Shown: positions 16,505-26,695, counted from the first letter of the stretch. The stretch: 48,289 nucleotides of DNA from Defluviitaleaceae bacterium (GCA_009779835.1 WRBD01000019.1:1-48289), one strand, 5' to 3'. Notes: a model not told the origin generated them from the letters alone. Program-made: numbers and translations.

Positions 16505-19500
16505 ATGAAGAGACTTAGCTTAGCAAGGCGGCTTACTGCATTTGCGCTGATGTTTGTGCTGTTGTTCTCGGTTAGTCCGCTAACTGTGGCGGGATTTTTA
16601 CCGGACGGCGAAACGCAAGCATATGAGTATGACCAAGAGTATGTATTCGAACTTCCGGACGAGTTTATCTTTTCGGACAGTGATGATGAAGTAGTTACTC
16701 TTTCCATCGCTAATTCATGCGCCTTCTGTGTGGTTGAGAATATGGGGCCGGGGTGGAACCTCGGTAACACCTTCGATGCCACGCATATCGGACACAGCTC
16801 CAGTTGCTCAAGATGTATCCCGAACTCAAGCAGCCCTCCCGGCGGAAGTTCCGGCACGGGAATATGGAATTGCGGATTCAGTCAGGCTTCGGGTAGAAGA
16901 TATTCCACCGATTCCGCCGGAACATTAGAAGGTGCTTGGATTGGCGGCTCGTCAAACACAACCACGCAGCAGCTTATAAGAAACGTAAGAAACGCCGGGT
17001 TTACTACAATAAGAATTCCCGTTACATGGTATAAGGCGACAAGCGGCCCACCTAACTGGAATATTCGTACAGACTGGATGGACCGGGTTAAGCGTACCGT
17101 AGACTGGGCATACAACGAGGGTATGACCGTCATACTTAACACCCACCACGAGGAACTTATTTATGCCAACTGGTTGGGAGATTCAAGGAGAGCGGAAGCT
17201 CAAACTTATATAAGACGAATATGGACACAAATTGGCCGCACATTTAATGATGATTACGGCGAAAGACTGATTTTTGAAGGCCTGAACGAACCCCGCGTAA
17301 GAGGTCACGCCAATGAATGGAACGGCGGTTCGCCAGAACACAGAGAAAATGTTAACCGGCTTAATCAAGCATTTGTAAACGCGGTAAGGGACACCGAGGG
17401 CAACAACCGTTACAGGATACTGTTGGTACCCACCTATGCGGCAAGCGCAACATCAGCCGCGCTGAACGGTTTTGAACGCCCCACCGACCCTTCGGGCAAT
17501 TCTACCCGCAGGATAGCCATGTCGGTTCACGCATATGTACCTAATAATTTTGCGGGCGTAGGAAGCGGGCCGCTCGTTCATACTTGGTCATCAAGCGATA
17601 TTACTTCAATGATGGACCGTGTTATGACCCGCGCAAACGCATTGGATATGCCGGTTATTTTCGGTGAATGGGGCGCAGTCTCGCGTTCGTCAAGCACCAA
17701 CGAAACAGCAAGGGCAGACTATTCAAGCCGGTACGCACGGGAAGCCGCTCAAAGAAGAGCCGGACATGTTTGGTGGGATAATGGCTCCACCGACCCGGAC
17801 AGGCATAACCAAATGGAAGGCAATTTCGGGCTGTTTAACCGCAGAAACACATGGTCGGGCGTAGCACATCACGGATTGGTTTTCCCGGCTATCACAACAG
17901 CAGTCCGTAACGGGCATACAGACGGAGTAGGAAGGCGCACCGGAAGTTCCCGCTGTACCTGTAACGCTCCCGCCACCCCCGTATTCACAAGCTCCGCAAA
18001 TCTTTCGGTAGTACAAGGCACAGCCGGAAGCCGTACTCTTACCGCCACAGGTGTTACACCGATTACGTTCGCATTCGGCACACCCACTCCTCCTTCCGGA
18101 GTCACCATCAGCGGTAATACGCTTAATGTAGCCGCCACTGTCCCGGCAGGAACTTATACTTTCCAAGTAAGAGCAACAAACACGGCGGGAAGTGTCACAC
18201 AAAATTTCACCCTAAACGTTCAAAACGTTATAACTTTTAACTGGAATCCGAATCTAACGCCCCCCGACCGTAATGTTGCAAACGGCGCAACAAACCATAT
18301 ACGGGTATTATCCGGGCTTAATATTACACCCTGCATAATTGCGGGCAGCGGCGATGTCGTTTTAAGGGTTAATTACAATACCGGAAGCAATGCGGGAAGT
18401 AATAGACGAATTCTTGCATGGACCAATTTGTCGGGAAGTTCCGCAAACAGTGTTGCCTTCTTAACGACCGCCAGAATTGAAGGCGGAAATGTTCTGGTTT
18501 CAGAGCCGCTTGTAGCTGCCGATACTTTTGCCGAGATAGTTATTCCACGAACATTATTGTCCAACGCAACAAGTACCGCGAACAGAATTTATGTTGCAAT
18601 TGCCGTTAACGCGGGAGATACCGGTCATGATTCAGGCCCGCCCGTGGTGACGAACAGATACACCGACACCGGAAATCATCGCGGTCACGATGAATTCGTG
18701 CGCATTAATTCAATACGATTAACCGCGAGAGCGACTGCGGGTTCAACTAATCCCGTTGTCTGTTCGGCTTGCAGTAATTTACCTTGCAGATGCAGTACCG
18801 TCACTCCGACTCCAACTCCGACCCCAACTCCGACTCCGACTCCGGGACAGACCGAAACAGTGCGTTACGATATGCAAACGACCGGTCGTATCGCCTCCTC
18901 CTCTGACGGCGGTTTTGCCGCTTTCTCGGGAACAGGCGGATTGCCGGCTGCCATGATATCACCATTCGCGCCGCTGGGCAGAAATGGGGCTGCTACTACC
19001 ACATTCACAGCTGCAGCGGGACCGCCGCGAACTATTTCGGTCACCGGAAGAGCCGGGGTAAGCCAAGCAGTTCGCCTTTATCTTGGAGGGGAAAACGGGC
19101 TGGGCGGCAACGGCAGCCGTGCCATAACCACAATCCCCGGTATGATGTACCGTATTGAATACACGGGAATATTACCGGCAGGCGGCACACCGCGATTCCG
19201 CTTTGAAAATGCGATAGCCCATGTTGCACAAATTCCGGGCGGCGTGGTAGACGGAGAATCTAATCACGTTGTTGTTGACGGGTCTGCCGTCGCTGCCGGA
19301 GCTTCATTTACTCATTCGGTAACGCTTTCGCAAGCACAGCTTGCCGCAATCGGGGCGCGTGACTTGTTTTTATCAACTGCCGAAGCAAATGTAAATATAA
19401 CTTACACTCAAATCCGTATAATCGAACACGAAGAATCAACCACCCCGCCGCAATTTACTGTTTCCTTTCCCCAAGATGAAGTATCTGCAATGGCGGGCGG

Positions 19501-21718
19501 AGTCTCTATTAGCAGCGGCAGTCAGGTTGAGCAAGGCAGCAATATTGTATTCACAGCAGAACCCCCCAGCGGTCAGCGAGTAGCAAGTTGGAGAGTCGGT
19601 GGCAATCCGGTAGCAAACCAAACCGCGAATACCTTTACTCACAATAATCTTCAAGCAGATATTACCGTTACCGTGACATTTGAACCGATACCAGTTGAAA
19701 CCCGTACCGTAACCTTCCCCCAAGCGGAAGTGTCGGCAACGATTGAGGGCGCGATTTCGGCAGATGGTGTTCCGCTTACAAGTCCCGCGCAAGTTGCAGT
19801 AGGTAGCACGATTGTATTTACCGCAGAACCCCCCGACGGCGAACGGGTGGCAAACTGGAGTGTTAACGACGCAGCCGTAAACGGGCAAACCGCGAATACC
19901 TTCACCCATACCAACCTGCAAGAAAATATTACCGTTACCGTGACATTTGAACCGATACCCGGCATAACCCACACTGTAACCTTTACTCAAACGGAAGTAA
20001 CGGCAACAGTAAACGGTGTCGATATTAACAGCGGCGCGCAAGTTGCACAAGGTAGCACGATTGTATTCAACTCAGAGCCCCCCCACGGCGAACGTGTGAA
20101 AAGCTGGAGTGTTGACGGCTTAGCCCAACCGGGGCAAACCGGAAACACCTTCATGTACGCCAATTTACAAAGCTTTATTATTGTAACCGTAGAGTTTGAG
20201 CAAATCCCAACGACTTACAGTATATCAATCGCTGCAGATTCTACGGTATCAACCGACCTTATAACTATTACACCGTCCGGGCCTCAAACGGCAGGGACAC
20301 CGGTTAACGTAACCGTACAGGCACCATCCGGCTATCGCTTCACGGCAGAACCCGGCGGATTAATACCCATAACCGGCGCGATATCGTTTAACTTGACCGT
20401 AGACAGCACCGGGCTTATTGCCGCAGGCACATTCAATATGCCGGCAGGCGGCGGCGAAATTATAGTTAACGCAACATTCGAGGAAACAGGTTCTAATACG
20501 GAATATGTGACCGTCACCTTTGACATTGGTGAGCGCGGCAAATTCGTAAGCGGTCAGCCCGTACAGGTAATTCCAAAGGGTAGCGCGGCAACCGCTCCGG
20601 AAATATTAGCCCACGACGGTTGGACATTTACCGGTTGGGATACTGATTTCAGCAATGTTAACGAAGACATCACGGTAAGGGCGCAGTGGGAGAGAATAAC
20701 GTACATCGTAACCTTTGAACTTAACGGCGGAGAAATCGACGGTAATTCCGATGATGTAGATATGCCGGTTTCCCACGGCGAAAATGCAACTCCCCCCGAA
20801 GACCCCACTCGCGCAGGCTTCGTCTTCGATGGTTGGCACGGTGATTACACCAATGTCATAAGCGCCAGAAAAGTTACCGCGCAATGGGTACCCCTTGCCA
20901 CATTCATTGTTGCATTCGACAATGCAGTTATTACAAACGGATTAACCGCACTGGGTAGCGTAGAGATGGACACCGGAGCATTAGTATGTTCGAGATTTGC
21001 GGTGGAAGGCGAACCCATTTCCATATGGATACATTTGATAGGAACAGCGGAAGTTGCCGGTACTCATGAATTCGGGCTTACAAGTGCGACCGCCGGAGAA
21101 ATAACCCTGCTCTCAGACCATTCGCCAACAGTAGATGTTTTCGCTGGTCAAGTTATTAATATCGACGAGTATTTGACTTTTGGGTTTATGTTTACAATGC
21201 CGGGTCATGATGTGAAAGATTTAGTTATAACCCATACATTCACCGAACTTCTTCCCAACCAACGTATTGTCACCTTCGACCCCAACGGTGGCGAGTTTGT
21301 AAACCCGAACGACGTAATCCGTTTAATTGCCTACGGCGATAAAATCGGAATACTGCCAAGATCCACACCTTTAATATTTTCAAACAATGGTTACAGGTTC
21401 ACCGGCTGGTTTGAGGACATCGAGGACGAAAGTACACGATGGCGCGATAATTACGAAGTAACCGACGATATTATCCTGTACGCAAGATGGACACAAATCC
21501 CCGATCCTGACAACTTCCGCGTAGGCGACACCAACGGTGACGGGCGCATAACCTCCGCCGATGCTACAAGGCTTGCAATGCACCTTATTGATCAAAATGT
21601 AAGCATATGCCTACTTTCCGCAGACATAAGCGGCCGTGGTTATATATCCATTAACGACGTTACGCTTTTCGCAAGGTGGCTAGTCGGTCATAATGTGAGT
21701 AATTTAATTGCGTGGTAG
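16505..21718 (+). CDS. Secreted multi-domain GH5 endoglucanase-like enzyme with dockerin
   Basis: 1737 residues. Signal peptide (about 1-30); GH5 catalytic domain (about 78-470) with GPGWNLGNTFDA, the acid/base E262 in FEGLNEPR and nucleophile E388 in VIFGEWGA, close to GH5_4 enzymes that cut beta-1,4-glucans; a short Cys-containing insertion near 98-125; an Ig-like (He_PIG) domain (about 490-575); a beta-rich module (about 577-745); a CxxCx4CxC motif (18761-18793); a Pro-Thr linker; a YDMQ module shared with the phosphatase (about 785-975); three divergent InlB-type repeats (about 983-1235), then Listeria-Bacteroides-type repeats; and a C-terminal type I dockerin (about 1673-1735). The start has AGGGAGG 7 nt upstream. 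Substrate specificity beyond beta-glucan is not provable here. Confidence 0.93.
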   Translation: MKRLSLARRLTAFALMFVLLFSVSPLTVAGFLPDGETQAYEYDQEYVFELPDEFIFSDSDDEVVTLSIANSCAFCVVENMGPGWNLGNTFDATHIGHSSSCSRCIPNSSSPPGGSSGTGIWNCGFSQASGRRYSTDSAGTLEGAWIGGSSNTTTQQLIRNVRNAGFTTIRIPVTWYKATSGPPNWNIRTDWMDRVKRTVDWAYNEGMTVILNTHHEELIYANWLGDSRRAEAQTYIRRIWTQIGRTFNDDYGERLIFEGLNEPRVRGHANEWNGGSPEHRENVNRLNQAFVNAVRDTEGNNRYRILLVPTYAASATSAALNGFERPTDPSGNSTRRIAMSVHAYVPNNFAGVGSGPLVHTWSSSDITSMMDRVMTRANALDMPVIFGEWGAVSRSSSTNETARADYSSRYAREAAQRRAGHVWWDNGSTDPDRHNQMEGNFGLFNRRNTWSGVAHHGLVFPAITTAVRNGHTDGVGRRTGSSRCTCNAPATPVFTSSANLSVVQGTAGSRTLTATGVTPITFAFGTPTPPSGVTISGNTLNVAATVPAGTYTFQVRATNTAGSVTQNFTLNVQNVITFNWNPNLTPPDRNVANGATNHIRVLSGLNITPCIIAGSGDVVLRVNYNTGSNAGSNRRILAWTNLSGSSANSVAFLTTARIEGGNVLVSEPLVAADTFAEIVIPRTLLSNATSTANRIYVAIAVNAGDTGHDSGPPVVTNRYTDTGNHRGHDEFVRINSIRLTARATAGSTNPVVCSACSNLPCRCSTVTPTPTPTPTPTPTPGQTETVRYDMQTTGRIASSSDGGFAAFSGTGGLPAAMISPFAPLGRNGAATTTFTAAAGPPRTISVTGRAGVSQAVRLYLGGENGLGGNGSRAITTIPGMMYRIEYTGILPAGGTPRFRFENAIAHVAQIPGGVVDGESNHVVVDGSAVAAGASFTHSVTLSQAQLAAIGARDLFLSTAEANVNITYTQIRIIEHEESTTPPQFTVSFPQDEVSAMAGGVSISSGSQVEQGSNIVFTAEPPSGQRVASWRVGGNPVANQTANTFTHNNLQADITVTVTFEPIPVETRTVTFPQAEVSATIEGAISADGVPLTSPAQVAVGSTIVFTAEPPDGERVANWSVNDAAVNGQTANTFTHTNLQENITVTVTFEPIPGITHTVTFTQTEVTATVNGVDINSGAQVAQGSTIVFNSEPPHGERVKSWSVDGLAQPGQTGNTFMYANLQSFIIVTVEFEQIPTTYSISIAADSTVSTDLITITPSGPQTAGTPVNVTVQAPSGYRFTAEPGGLIPITGAISFNLTVDSTGLIAAGTFNMPAGGGEIIVNATFEETGSNTEYVTVTFDIGERGKFVSGQPVQVIPKGSAATAPEILAHDGWTFTGWDTDFSNVNEDITVRAQWERITYIVTFELNGGEIDGNSDDVDMPVSHGENATPPEDPTRAGFVFDGWHGDYTNVISARKVTAQWVPLATFIVAFDNAVITNGLTALGSVEMDTGALVCSRFAVEGEPISIWIHLIGTAEVAGTHEFGLTSATAGEITLLSDHSPTVDVFAGQVINIDEYLTFGFMFTMPGHDVKDLVITHTFTELLPNQRIVTFDPNGGEFVNPNDVIRLIAYGDKIGILPRSTPLIFSNNGYRFTGWFEDIEDESTRWRDNYEVTDDIILYARWTQIPDPDNFRVGDTNGDGRITSADATRLAMHLIDQNVSICLLSADISGRGYISINDVTLFARWLVGHNVSNLIAW
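19453..20210 (+). repeat. Three tandem divergent InlB-type repeats in the GH5 protein
   Basis: Three copies of about 85 residues, each with VTF/VSFP, a Gln-Val/Ser-Gly block, IVF.(A/S)EPP.G.RV.(S/N)W and an ITVTVTFEPIP-type end. A 32-nt block is identical at 19661-19692 and 19928-19959, which points to recent duplication or recombination. Confidence 0.8.
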
Positions 21719-21739
21719 CGCATCACAGTAAATAGTTTT

Positions 21740-21783
21740 AAGGCTTCTGAAAAACCCCTCGGAAGCCTTAAATTATATTTTTA
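21740..21783 (+). terminator. Probable terminator after the GH5 gene
   Basis: 8-bp stem AAGGCTTC / GAAGCCTT (21740-21747, 21762-21769), 14-nt loop, followed by an AT-rich tail ending in five T residues. Imperfect T tract, so some read-through into the phosphatase gene is possible. Confidence 0.6.
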
Positions 21784-21801
21784 TGGAAAGAGGGGATAAA
21801 A

Positions 21802-24800
21802 ATGAAACTGATACTGAAAAACGCAAGTGCAGTGTTCCTCGCGTTTGTTTTAGTTTTTTGCGTTGCGCTTGATGTGCGTGGTTGCCCGGATTATGCAATT
21901 GAGCGAGTTGACTGCGATGATGCGGATGTTGTTACCATGAATACGGAAAATTACCGTAATCTCAACATGACCGTGGGGCGGAGAGCAAACGATTTACGAT
22001 TCACTTGGCAATCAACTTCTTCGTCCTCGAACATCCAATTCAGACCGCAGGGCGCGTCAACGTGGGAGCCGTCGGTAGTGGCAGACTCTCGTCCTATGCC
22101 CTCGGGCATTCCGGGGGGTTGGCATGTACATCAGTTAAGACTTCAAGGGCTTTCGTCCAATACCACTTATGAATACAGAATCCGTTGGACGGGCGGTCAG
22201 TCGGATATTAAAACATTTCGCACGGGCGGAAGCAGTACGTTCAGCTTTTTTGTAGTCGCGGATCCGCAACTTAGCGGTACCACAGACGCGGCGGGCTGGG
22301 CGAACACAATGGCTGTTGCCGGGTCTGCTTTTCCCGATGCGAATTTTATTATTTCGTTGGGCGACCAAGTTTCTACCGGCGAAGACCGCACCATTGCGGA
22401 TGCACAGTTAAATTTCAACCGGCTGTTCGCGCCATCGGAGTTTCACCGTTTGCCGTTGGCGCCCGTACCGGGCAATCATGACGCAGTTGCATCAACAAGC
22501 GGCGGCGTAAACAGCAACCCGGTTTTATGGCATTTTCATTACAACACGCCGACCGATGCGGGTCATGTACGACGCTTTACACTTTCCGGAAGGGATAATC
22601 CGCAGCCGCAATTCGATTATTACTTCCGCTACGGAAACGTGCTTTTTCTTGTGATTGCAGCGTATGACAATGACACTTACGGCGGCAGTTCCGCCGCGCG
22701 CGCCGAAATTTCGGGAGGGCGGCGACGTTGGTTCAGGGACACAATAAACGATAACGCCGATGCGGAATGGCGCGTTGTGGCTTTTCATCAGCCGGCATAT
22801 GCGGCAAGCAGACCAACCACAGAAACCGGAAAACAGCGTATGCGGGACAACTGGGTTCCCATTTTTGAAGAGTCTAATATTGACATTGCTTTTGCGGGAC
22901 ACGAGCATATTTATTCGCGCACACATCATATGCGCGGCGGAACTCCGCGCACAAGCCAAACATGGGAAAGTCAATCCAATAACGCAGTCAGAATCGCACG
23001 GGGCGGTACAGGCGGTTCCGGCGGCACGGGAATCACTCACATAACCTTCGGAAGCCCCAGCGGTTTCAATTTGAGGCAACCAACAGGTATGCCGCGAAGC
23101 TATCTTGCAACACATCATCAAGCGGGGCGGCGGGAATTTTCTGTTGTAAATGTCACTCCGCATACTTTCTCCGTGGCTACTTACATGATTAACGGTGAAG
23201 GTGTTATCGGAAATTCCATTACCATGACGGATATTTACACAATTGTCAGGCCAACCCGCCCAACGGGTACCCCTATACCTCAATTAAATCGAACACCGCG
23301 CCCTGTAAGCACTATTCCGTGTGAATTTTGCAACGTGCTTATTTGCGCGTGTCCTCCCGCCGTTTACGATATGCAGCGCGACCCGAACTGGGGCAGAATT
23401 TTGTCCACCAGCTTGCACCCGGTACTGCGCGGAATAAGTTCCGGAGATGTAAACATAATAAACAGCCCCCGGCGCGAGTTGCATCTTACAGGCAGAACGG
23501 GAACTTCACAAGGGGTCAGGGTTCGAGCAAATGTTTTGCTGAGTGCATTAACGCATCAAAACAGCGTAATCCAAATTCAGTATTCAGGAAGGCTTAGTGT
23601 AGCGGGTTCTTCACAAATTCGTTTTGAGGAAAGCACGTCAAACGTTTGGCTTCAAGCAACATCGGGTTCAAACCACACGTTTATACAAACTATTACATTG
23701 ACCCGTGCGCAATTACAGCAGGCAATAAGCGCGGCGGGAGGGGGAGATATTACCCTCGCCGCAACTCCCGCTGCGGCGAATCTTACAATCACCAACATAA
23801 GAATTACCGAGATCGCACCTGTCTCGGACGCTCTTTATGATATGCAATCCGACACACGATGGGCAGATATTTTATCCGCGACCGCGCACCCGGTAATGCG
23901 CGGGACGAGCGCGGCTACGTCATCCACTGTAAACGGGCCACCTCGTGAACTTCGGTTTACAGAACGAAACGGGACTTCGCAGGGGCTGAGAATCCGCGCA
24001 AATGTGTTGCTTAATGCGTTAACCGGCGCGAACAGCGCAATACGAATTGAGTATACGGGAAGGCTTGGTGCCGCTGGTTCTTCGCAAATTCGCGTAGAGC
24101 GGAATCAAGATCTTATTTGGCTTCAGCCGACGACGGGTTCAAGCAACACGTTTTCGCAGACCGTTACATTAACCCGTGCGCAATTACAACAAGCGGTAAG
24201 CTCAACGGGAGAAGGGGATATTACCCTGGGTGCGACCCCCGGCACGGCGAATCTTACAATAACCGGAATCAGAATCACCGAAGTTGTTTCGGATACGGGG
24301 CCTTTTTATGATATGCAAGTTGACGGGAATTGGAGCGATATACTATCCGCAACCGCTCATTCGGTAATGCGTGGAACGGGTTCACCTACGTCATCCGCTG
24401 TTGACGGCCCGCCGCGTGAACTGCGATTCACGGGAAGAACCGGGACTTCGCAAGGGCTTAGAATCCGTGCGAGTGCGTTGCGCTCGGCATTACCTCCCGG
24501 TGATAATAACCGGATACAAATAGAATATACCGGAAGACTGAGTGCCGCCGGAGCATCACAAATCCGCATGGAGCAAACACCCGCGCCGGATTGGGTGCCG
24601 GGTCAAAATATTTGGACACAAAACACAACGGGCTCAAGCAACACATTTTCTCAAACCATTACATTAAGCCGCGCACAATTAAATCATTCGATAACTGCGG
24701 GAACGGGAGATATTACTCTCGGCGCGACACCGGACAACGCGAATCTGACAATCACAAATATCAGGCTATCGGTAGTTCCGGCAACCGAGCCGGATGAATG

Positions 24801-26655
24801 GACGGTAACTTTCGCTCTCGCGGGAGGTACACGTACAGGAGGCGGCGCACTTACTCAAAGAATCACCGACGGTGGAAACGCAACCCCACCAACGGTTGAA
24901 CGCGCGGGATATGTATTCCACGAATGGGACAACGGTTATACAAATATCACAAGCGACCTCACAATCACGGCTGTTTGGGAAGAAATTCCTGTCCTTGAAT
25001 GGGATGTCATTTTTGAACTTAACGGCGGAACGCACACCGGCGGCGGCGAATTGATTCAAACAATCACCGATGGCGGAAACGCAACCCCGCCGATGGTTGT
25101 ACGCGCCGGCCACACCTTTATCGGTTGGCAAGGTATTTACACAAATGTAACAAGCGACAGAACCATAACAGCGCAATGGGAGGAACTTTCTGTCACCGAA
25201 TGGACGGTAACGTTTGAACCTGCGGGTGGAACACATATCGGCGGCGGCGAATTGATTCAGGTGATTAGCAACGGTGAAGACGCAATCCCGCCAACAGTTG
25301 AACGCGACGGATATATATTCGACGGCTGGGACGGCATATATACGAACATCACAAGCGACAGAACAATCACAGCGCAATGGACGAAGATTCCTGTCGTCGA
25401 ATGGACGGTAGCTTTTGCACTTGCGGGAGGTACACGCACCGGCGGCGGCGAAGTGCTTCAAACAATTATTGACGGCGGTAACGCAACACCGCCGACGGTT
25501 GAACGCGACGGCTACTACTTCGCCGGCTGGAACGGCATATACACGAATGTCACAAGCAGCAGAACCATAATAGCGCAATGGTCGGAAATTCTTCCGGATG
25601 AATGGACTGTAACATTTGAACTTAACTACGGAACACTTGTAAACGGCGAACTTGTACAAATCATAATTGACGGCAACCATGCAACCCCGCCGACAGTTGA
25701 ACGCGAAGGCTACACCTTCGACGGTTGGGACGGCGAATACACGAACGTTACAAACGACAGAACAATAACGGCGCAGTGGACGGAAAATCCTCCCGACGAA
25801 TGGACGGTGACATTCAACCTTGCGGATGGAGTTCGCATCGGCGGCGGTGAACCGATTCAAGTAATTACCGACGGCGGCAATGCAACCCCGCCAACGGTTG
25901 AACGAGACGGCTACACCTTCGCTGGATGGGACGGCGTTTATACGAATATCACAAGCGACCGAACCATTACGGCGCAATGGATAGAAATTCTTCCCGACGA
26001 GTGGACGGTAACATTCGACCTTGCGGACGGAGTTCGCACCGGCGGCGGCGAACCGATTCAAGTAATTGCCGATGGCGGCAACTCAACCCCACCAATAGTT
26101 GAACGTGACGGCTACACCTTCGACGGCTGGGACGGCGTTTACACAAATATCACAAGCGACCGAACTATAACGGCACAGTGGACGAAAATTCCTCCCGATG
26201 CTTTCAAGATAACATTTGACCCCAACGGCGGCGCGTTTGTAAACCATAACGATGCAATCCGTTTTATTCCTAACGGCGATAATATCGGCATACTGCCAAG
26301 AGCCACACCTTTGATATTTTCAAAAAATGGTTACAGGTTCACCGGTTGGTTTGAGGATATCGGGGACGAAAGCACACGATGGCGCGATAATTACGAAATA
26401 ACCGAAGATATTACCCTGTATGCAAGATGGACACAAATCCCCGATCCGGACTTCCACGTAGGCGACGTCGATGGTGACGGGCGCATAACCTCCGCCGATG
26501 CTACAAGGCTTGCAATGCACCTTATTGATCAAAATGTAAGCATATGCCTACTTTCCGCAGACATAAGCGGTCGCGGATATGTATCCATTAACGACGTTAC
26601 GCTTTTCGCAAGGTGGCTTGTCGGTCATAATGTGGACCACTTGATAGCGTGGTAG
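21802..26655 (+). CDS. Secreted purple-acid-phosphatase-like metallophosphoesterase with dockerin
   Basis: 1617 residues. Signal peptide (about 1-27); FnIII-like N domain (about 50-140); metallophosphoesterase domain (about 147-480) with VADPQ, LGDQVSTG, GNHD (224-227), FHQP and GHEH (366-369). The Tyr of the purple-acid-phosphatase GDxxY motif is replaced (GDQVS), so a non-purple metal site is expected. Next come a CxxCx4CxC motif (23320-23352), three YDMQ modules of 157 residues, seven InlB-type repeats of 67 residues plus a divergent eighth, and a dockerin (about 1554-1615) nearly identical to that of the GH5 enzyme. The substrate is unknown. The dockerin implies attachment to a cohesin scaffold outside the cell. 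An AGAGGGGA site precedes the ATG. Confidence 0.9.
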   Translation: MKLILKNASAVFLAFVLVFCVALDVRGCPDYAIERVDCDDADVVTMNTENYRNLNMTVGRRANDLRFTWQSTSSSSNIQFRPQGASTWEPSVVADSRPMPSGIPGGWHVHQLRLQGLSSNTTYEYRIRWTGGQSDIKTFRTGGSSTFSFFVVADPQLSGTTDAAGWANTMAVAGSAFPDANFIISLGDQVSTGEDRTIADAQLNFNRLFAPSEFHRLPLAPVPGNHDAVASTSGGVNSNPVLWHFHYNTPTDAGHVRRFTLSGRDNPQPQFDYYFRYGNVLFLVIAAYDNDTYGGSSAARAEISGGRRRWFRDTINDNADAEWRVVAFHQPAYAASRPTTETGKQRMRDNWVPIFEESNIDIAFAGHEHIYSRTHHMRGGTPRTSQTWESQSNNAVRIARGGTGGSGGTGITHITFGSPSGFNLRQPTGMPRSYLATHHQAGRREFSVVNVTPHTFSVATYMINGEGVIGNSITMTDIYTIVRPTRPTGTPIPQLNRTPRPVSTIPCEFCNVLICACPPAVYDMQRDPNWGRILSTSLHPVLRGISSGDVNIINSPRRELHLTGRTGTSQGVRVRANVLLSALTHQNSVIQIQYSGRLSVAGSSQIRFEESTSNVWLQATSGSNHTFIQTITLTRAQLQQAISAAGGGDITLAATPAAANLTITNIRITEIAPVSDALYDMQSDTRWADILSATAHPVMRGTSAATSSTVNGPPRELRFTERNGTSQGLRIRANVLLNALTGANSAIRIEYTGRLGAAGSSQIRVERNQDLIWLQPTTGSSNTFSQTVTLTRAQLQQAVSSTGEGDITLGATPGTANLTITGIRITEVVSDTGPFYDMQVDGNWSDILSATAHSVMRGTGSPTSSAVDGPPRELRFTGRTGTSQGLRIRASALRSALPPGDNNRIQIEYTGRLSAAGASQIRMEQTPAPDWVPGQNIWTQNTTGSSNTFSQTITLSRAQLNHSITAGTGDITLGATPDNANLTITNIRLSVVPATEPDEWTVTFALAGGTRTGGGALTQRITDGGNATPPTVERAGYVFHEWDNGYTNITSDLTITAVWEEIPVLEWDVIFELNGGTHTGGGELIQTITDGGNATPPMVVRAGHTFIGWQGIYTNVTSDRTITAQWEELSVTEWTVTFEPAGGTHIGGGELIQVISNGEDAIPPTVERDGYIFDGWDGIYTNITSDRTITAQWTKIPVVEWTVAFALAGGTRTGGGEVLQTIIDGGNATPPTVERDGYYFAGWNGIYTNVTSSRTIIAQWSEILPDEWTVTFELNYGTLVNGELVQIIIDGNHATPPTVEREGYTFDGWDGEYTNVTNDRTITAQWTENPPDEWTVTFNLADGVRIGGGEPIQVITDGGNATPPTVERDGYTFAGWDGVYTNITSDRTITAQWIEILPDEWTVTFDLADGVRTGGGEPIQVIADGGNSTPPIVERDGYTFDGWDGVYTNITSDRTITAQWTKIPPDAFKITFDPNGGAFVNHNDAIRFIPNGDNIGILPRATPLIFSKNGYRFTGWFEDIGDESTRWRDNYEITEDITLYARWTQIPDPDFHVGDVDGDGRITSADATRLAMHLIDQNVSICLLSADISGRGYVSINDVTLFARWLVGHNVDHLIAW
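23365..24792 (+). repeat. Three tandem YDMQ modules (471-bp period) in the phosphatase gene
   Basis: Modules begin at 23365, 23836 and 24307, each opening with YDMQ, then a GTSQG(V/L)R(V/I)RA core, IQI.Y(S/T)GRL..AG.SQIR, a TITL(T/S)RAQL block and ANLTIT.IR(I/L) at the end. The first two periods are exactly 471 bp. The overall pattern looks like a beta-sandwich carbohydrate-binding fold, but I cannot assign a known CBM family. Confidence 0.85.
24796..26199 (+). repeat. Seven tandem InlB-type (Flg_new/Listeria-Bacteroides) repeats, about 201 bp each
   Basis: Units start at 24796, 24997, 25198, 25399, 25600, 25798 and 25999; all are 201 bp except the fifth (198 bp). Each encodes E(W)TVTF, GG(N)ATPPTVER.GY.F.GW, YTN(I/V)TS.RTITAQW. 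An eighth, divergent copy (26200 to about 26440) leads into the dockerin and matches the last repeat of the GH5 protein. Confidence 0.92.
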
Positions 26656-26695
26656 CGCACAACATTCCGGTACACGGCGGTTCGATATATTTCTT

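Noticed and set aside
24766-26061. 431-codon minus-strand ORF
   Set aside because: Shadow of the InlB-type repeats; the plus strand has the recognised domains, signal peptide and dockerin.
24796-26199. Regular 201-bp array as a possible CRISPR
   Set aside because: Units are coding, in frame, and lack the short repeat/unique spacer structure.
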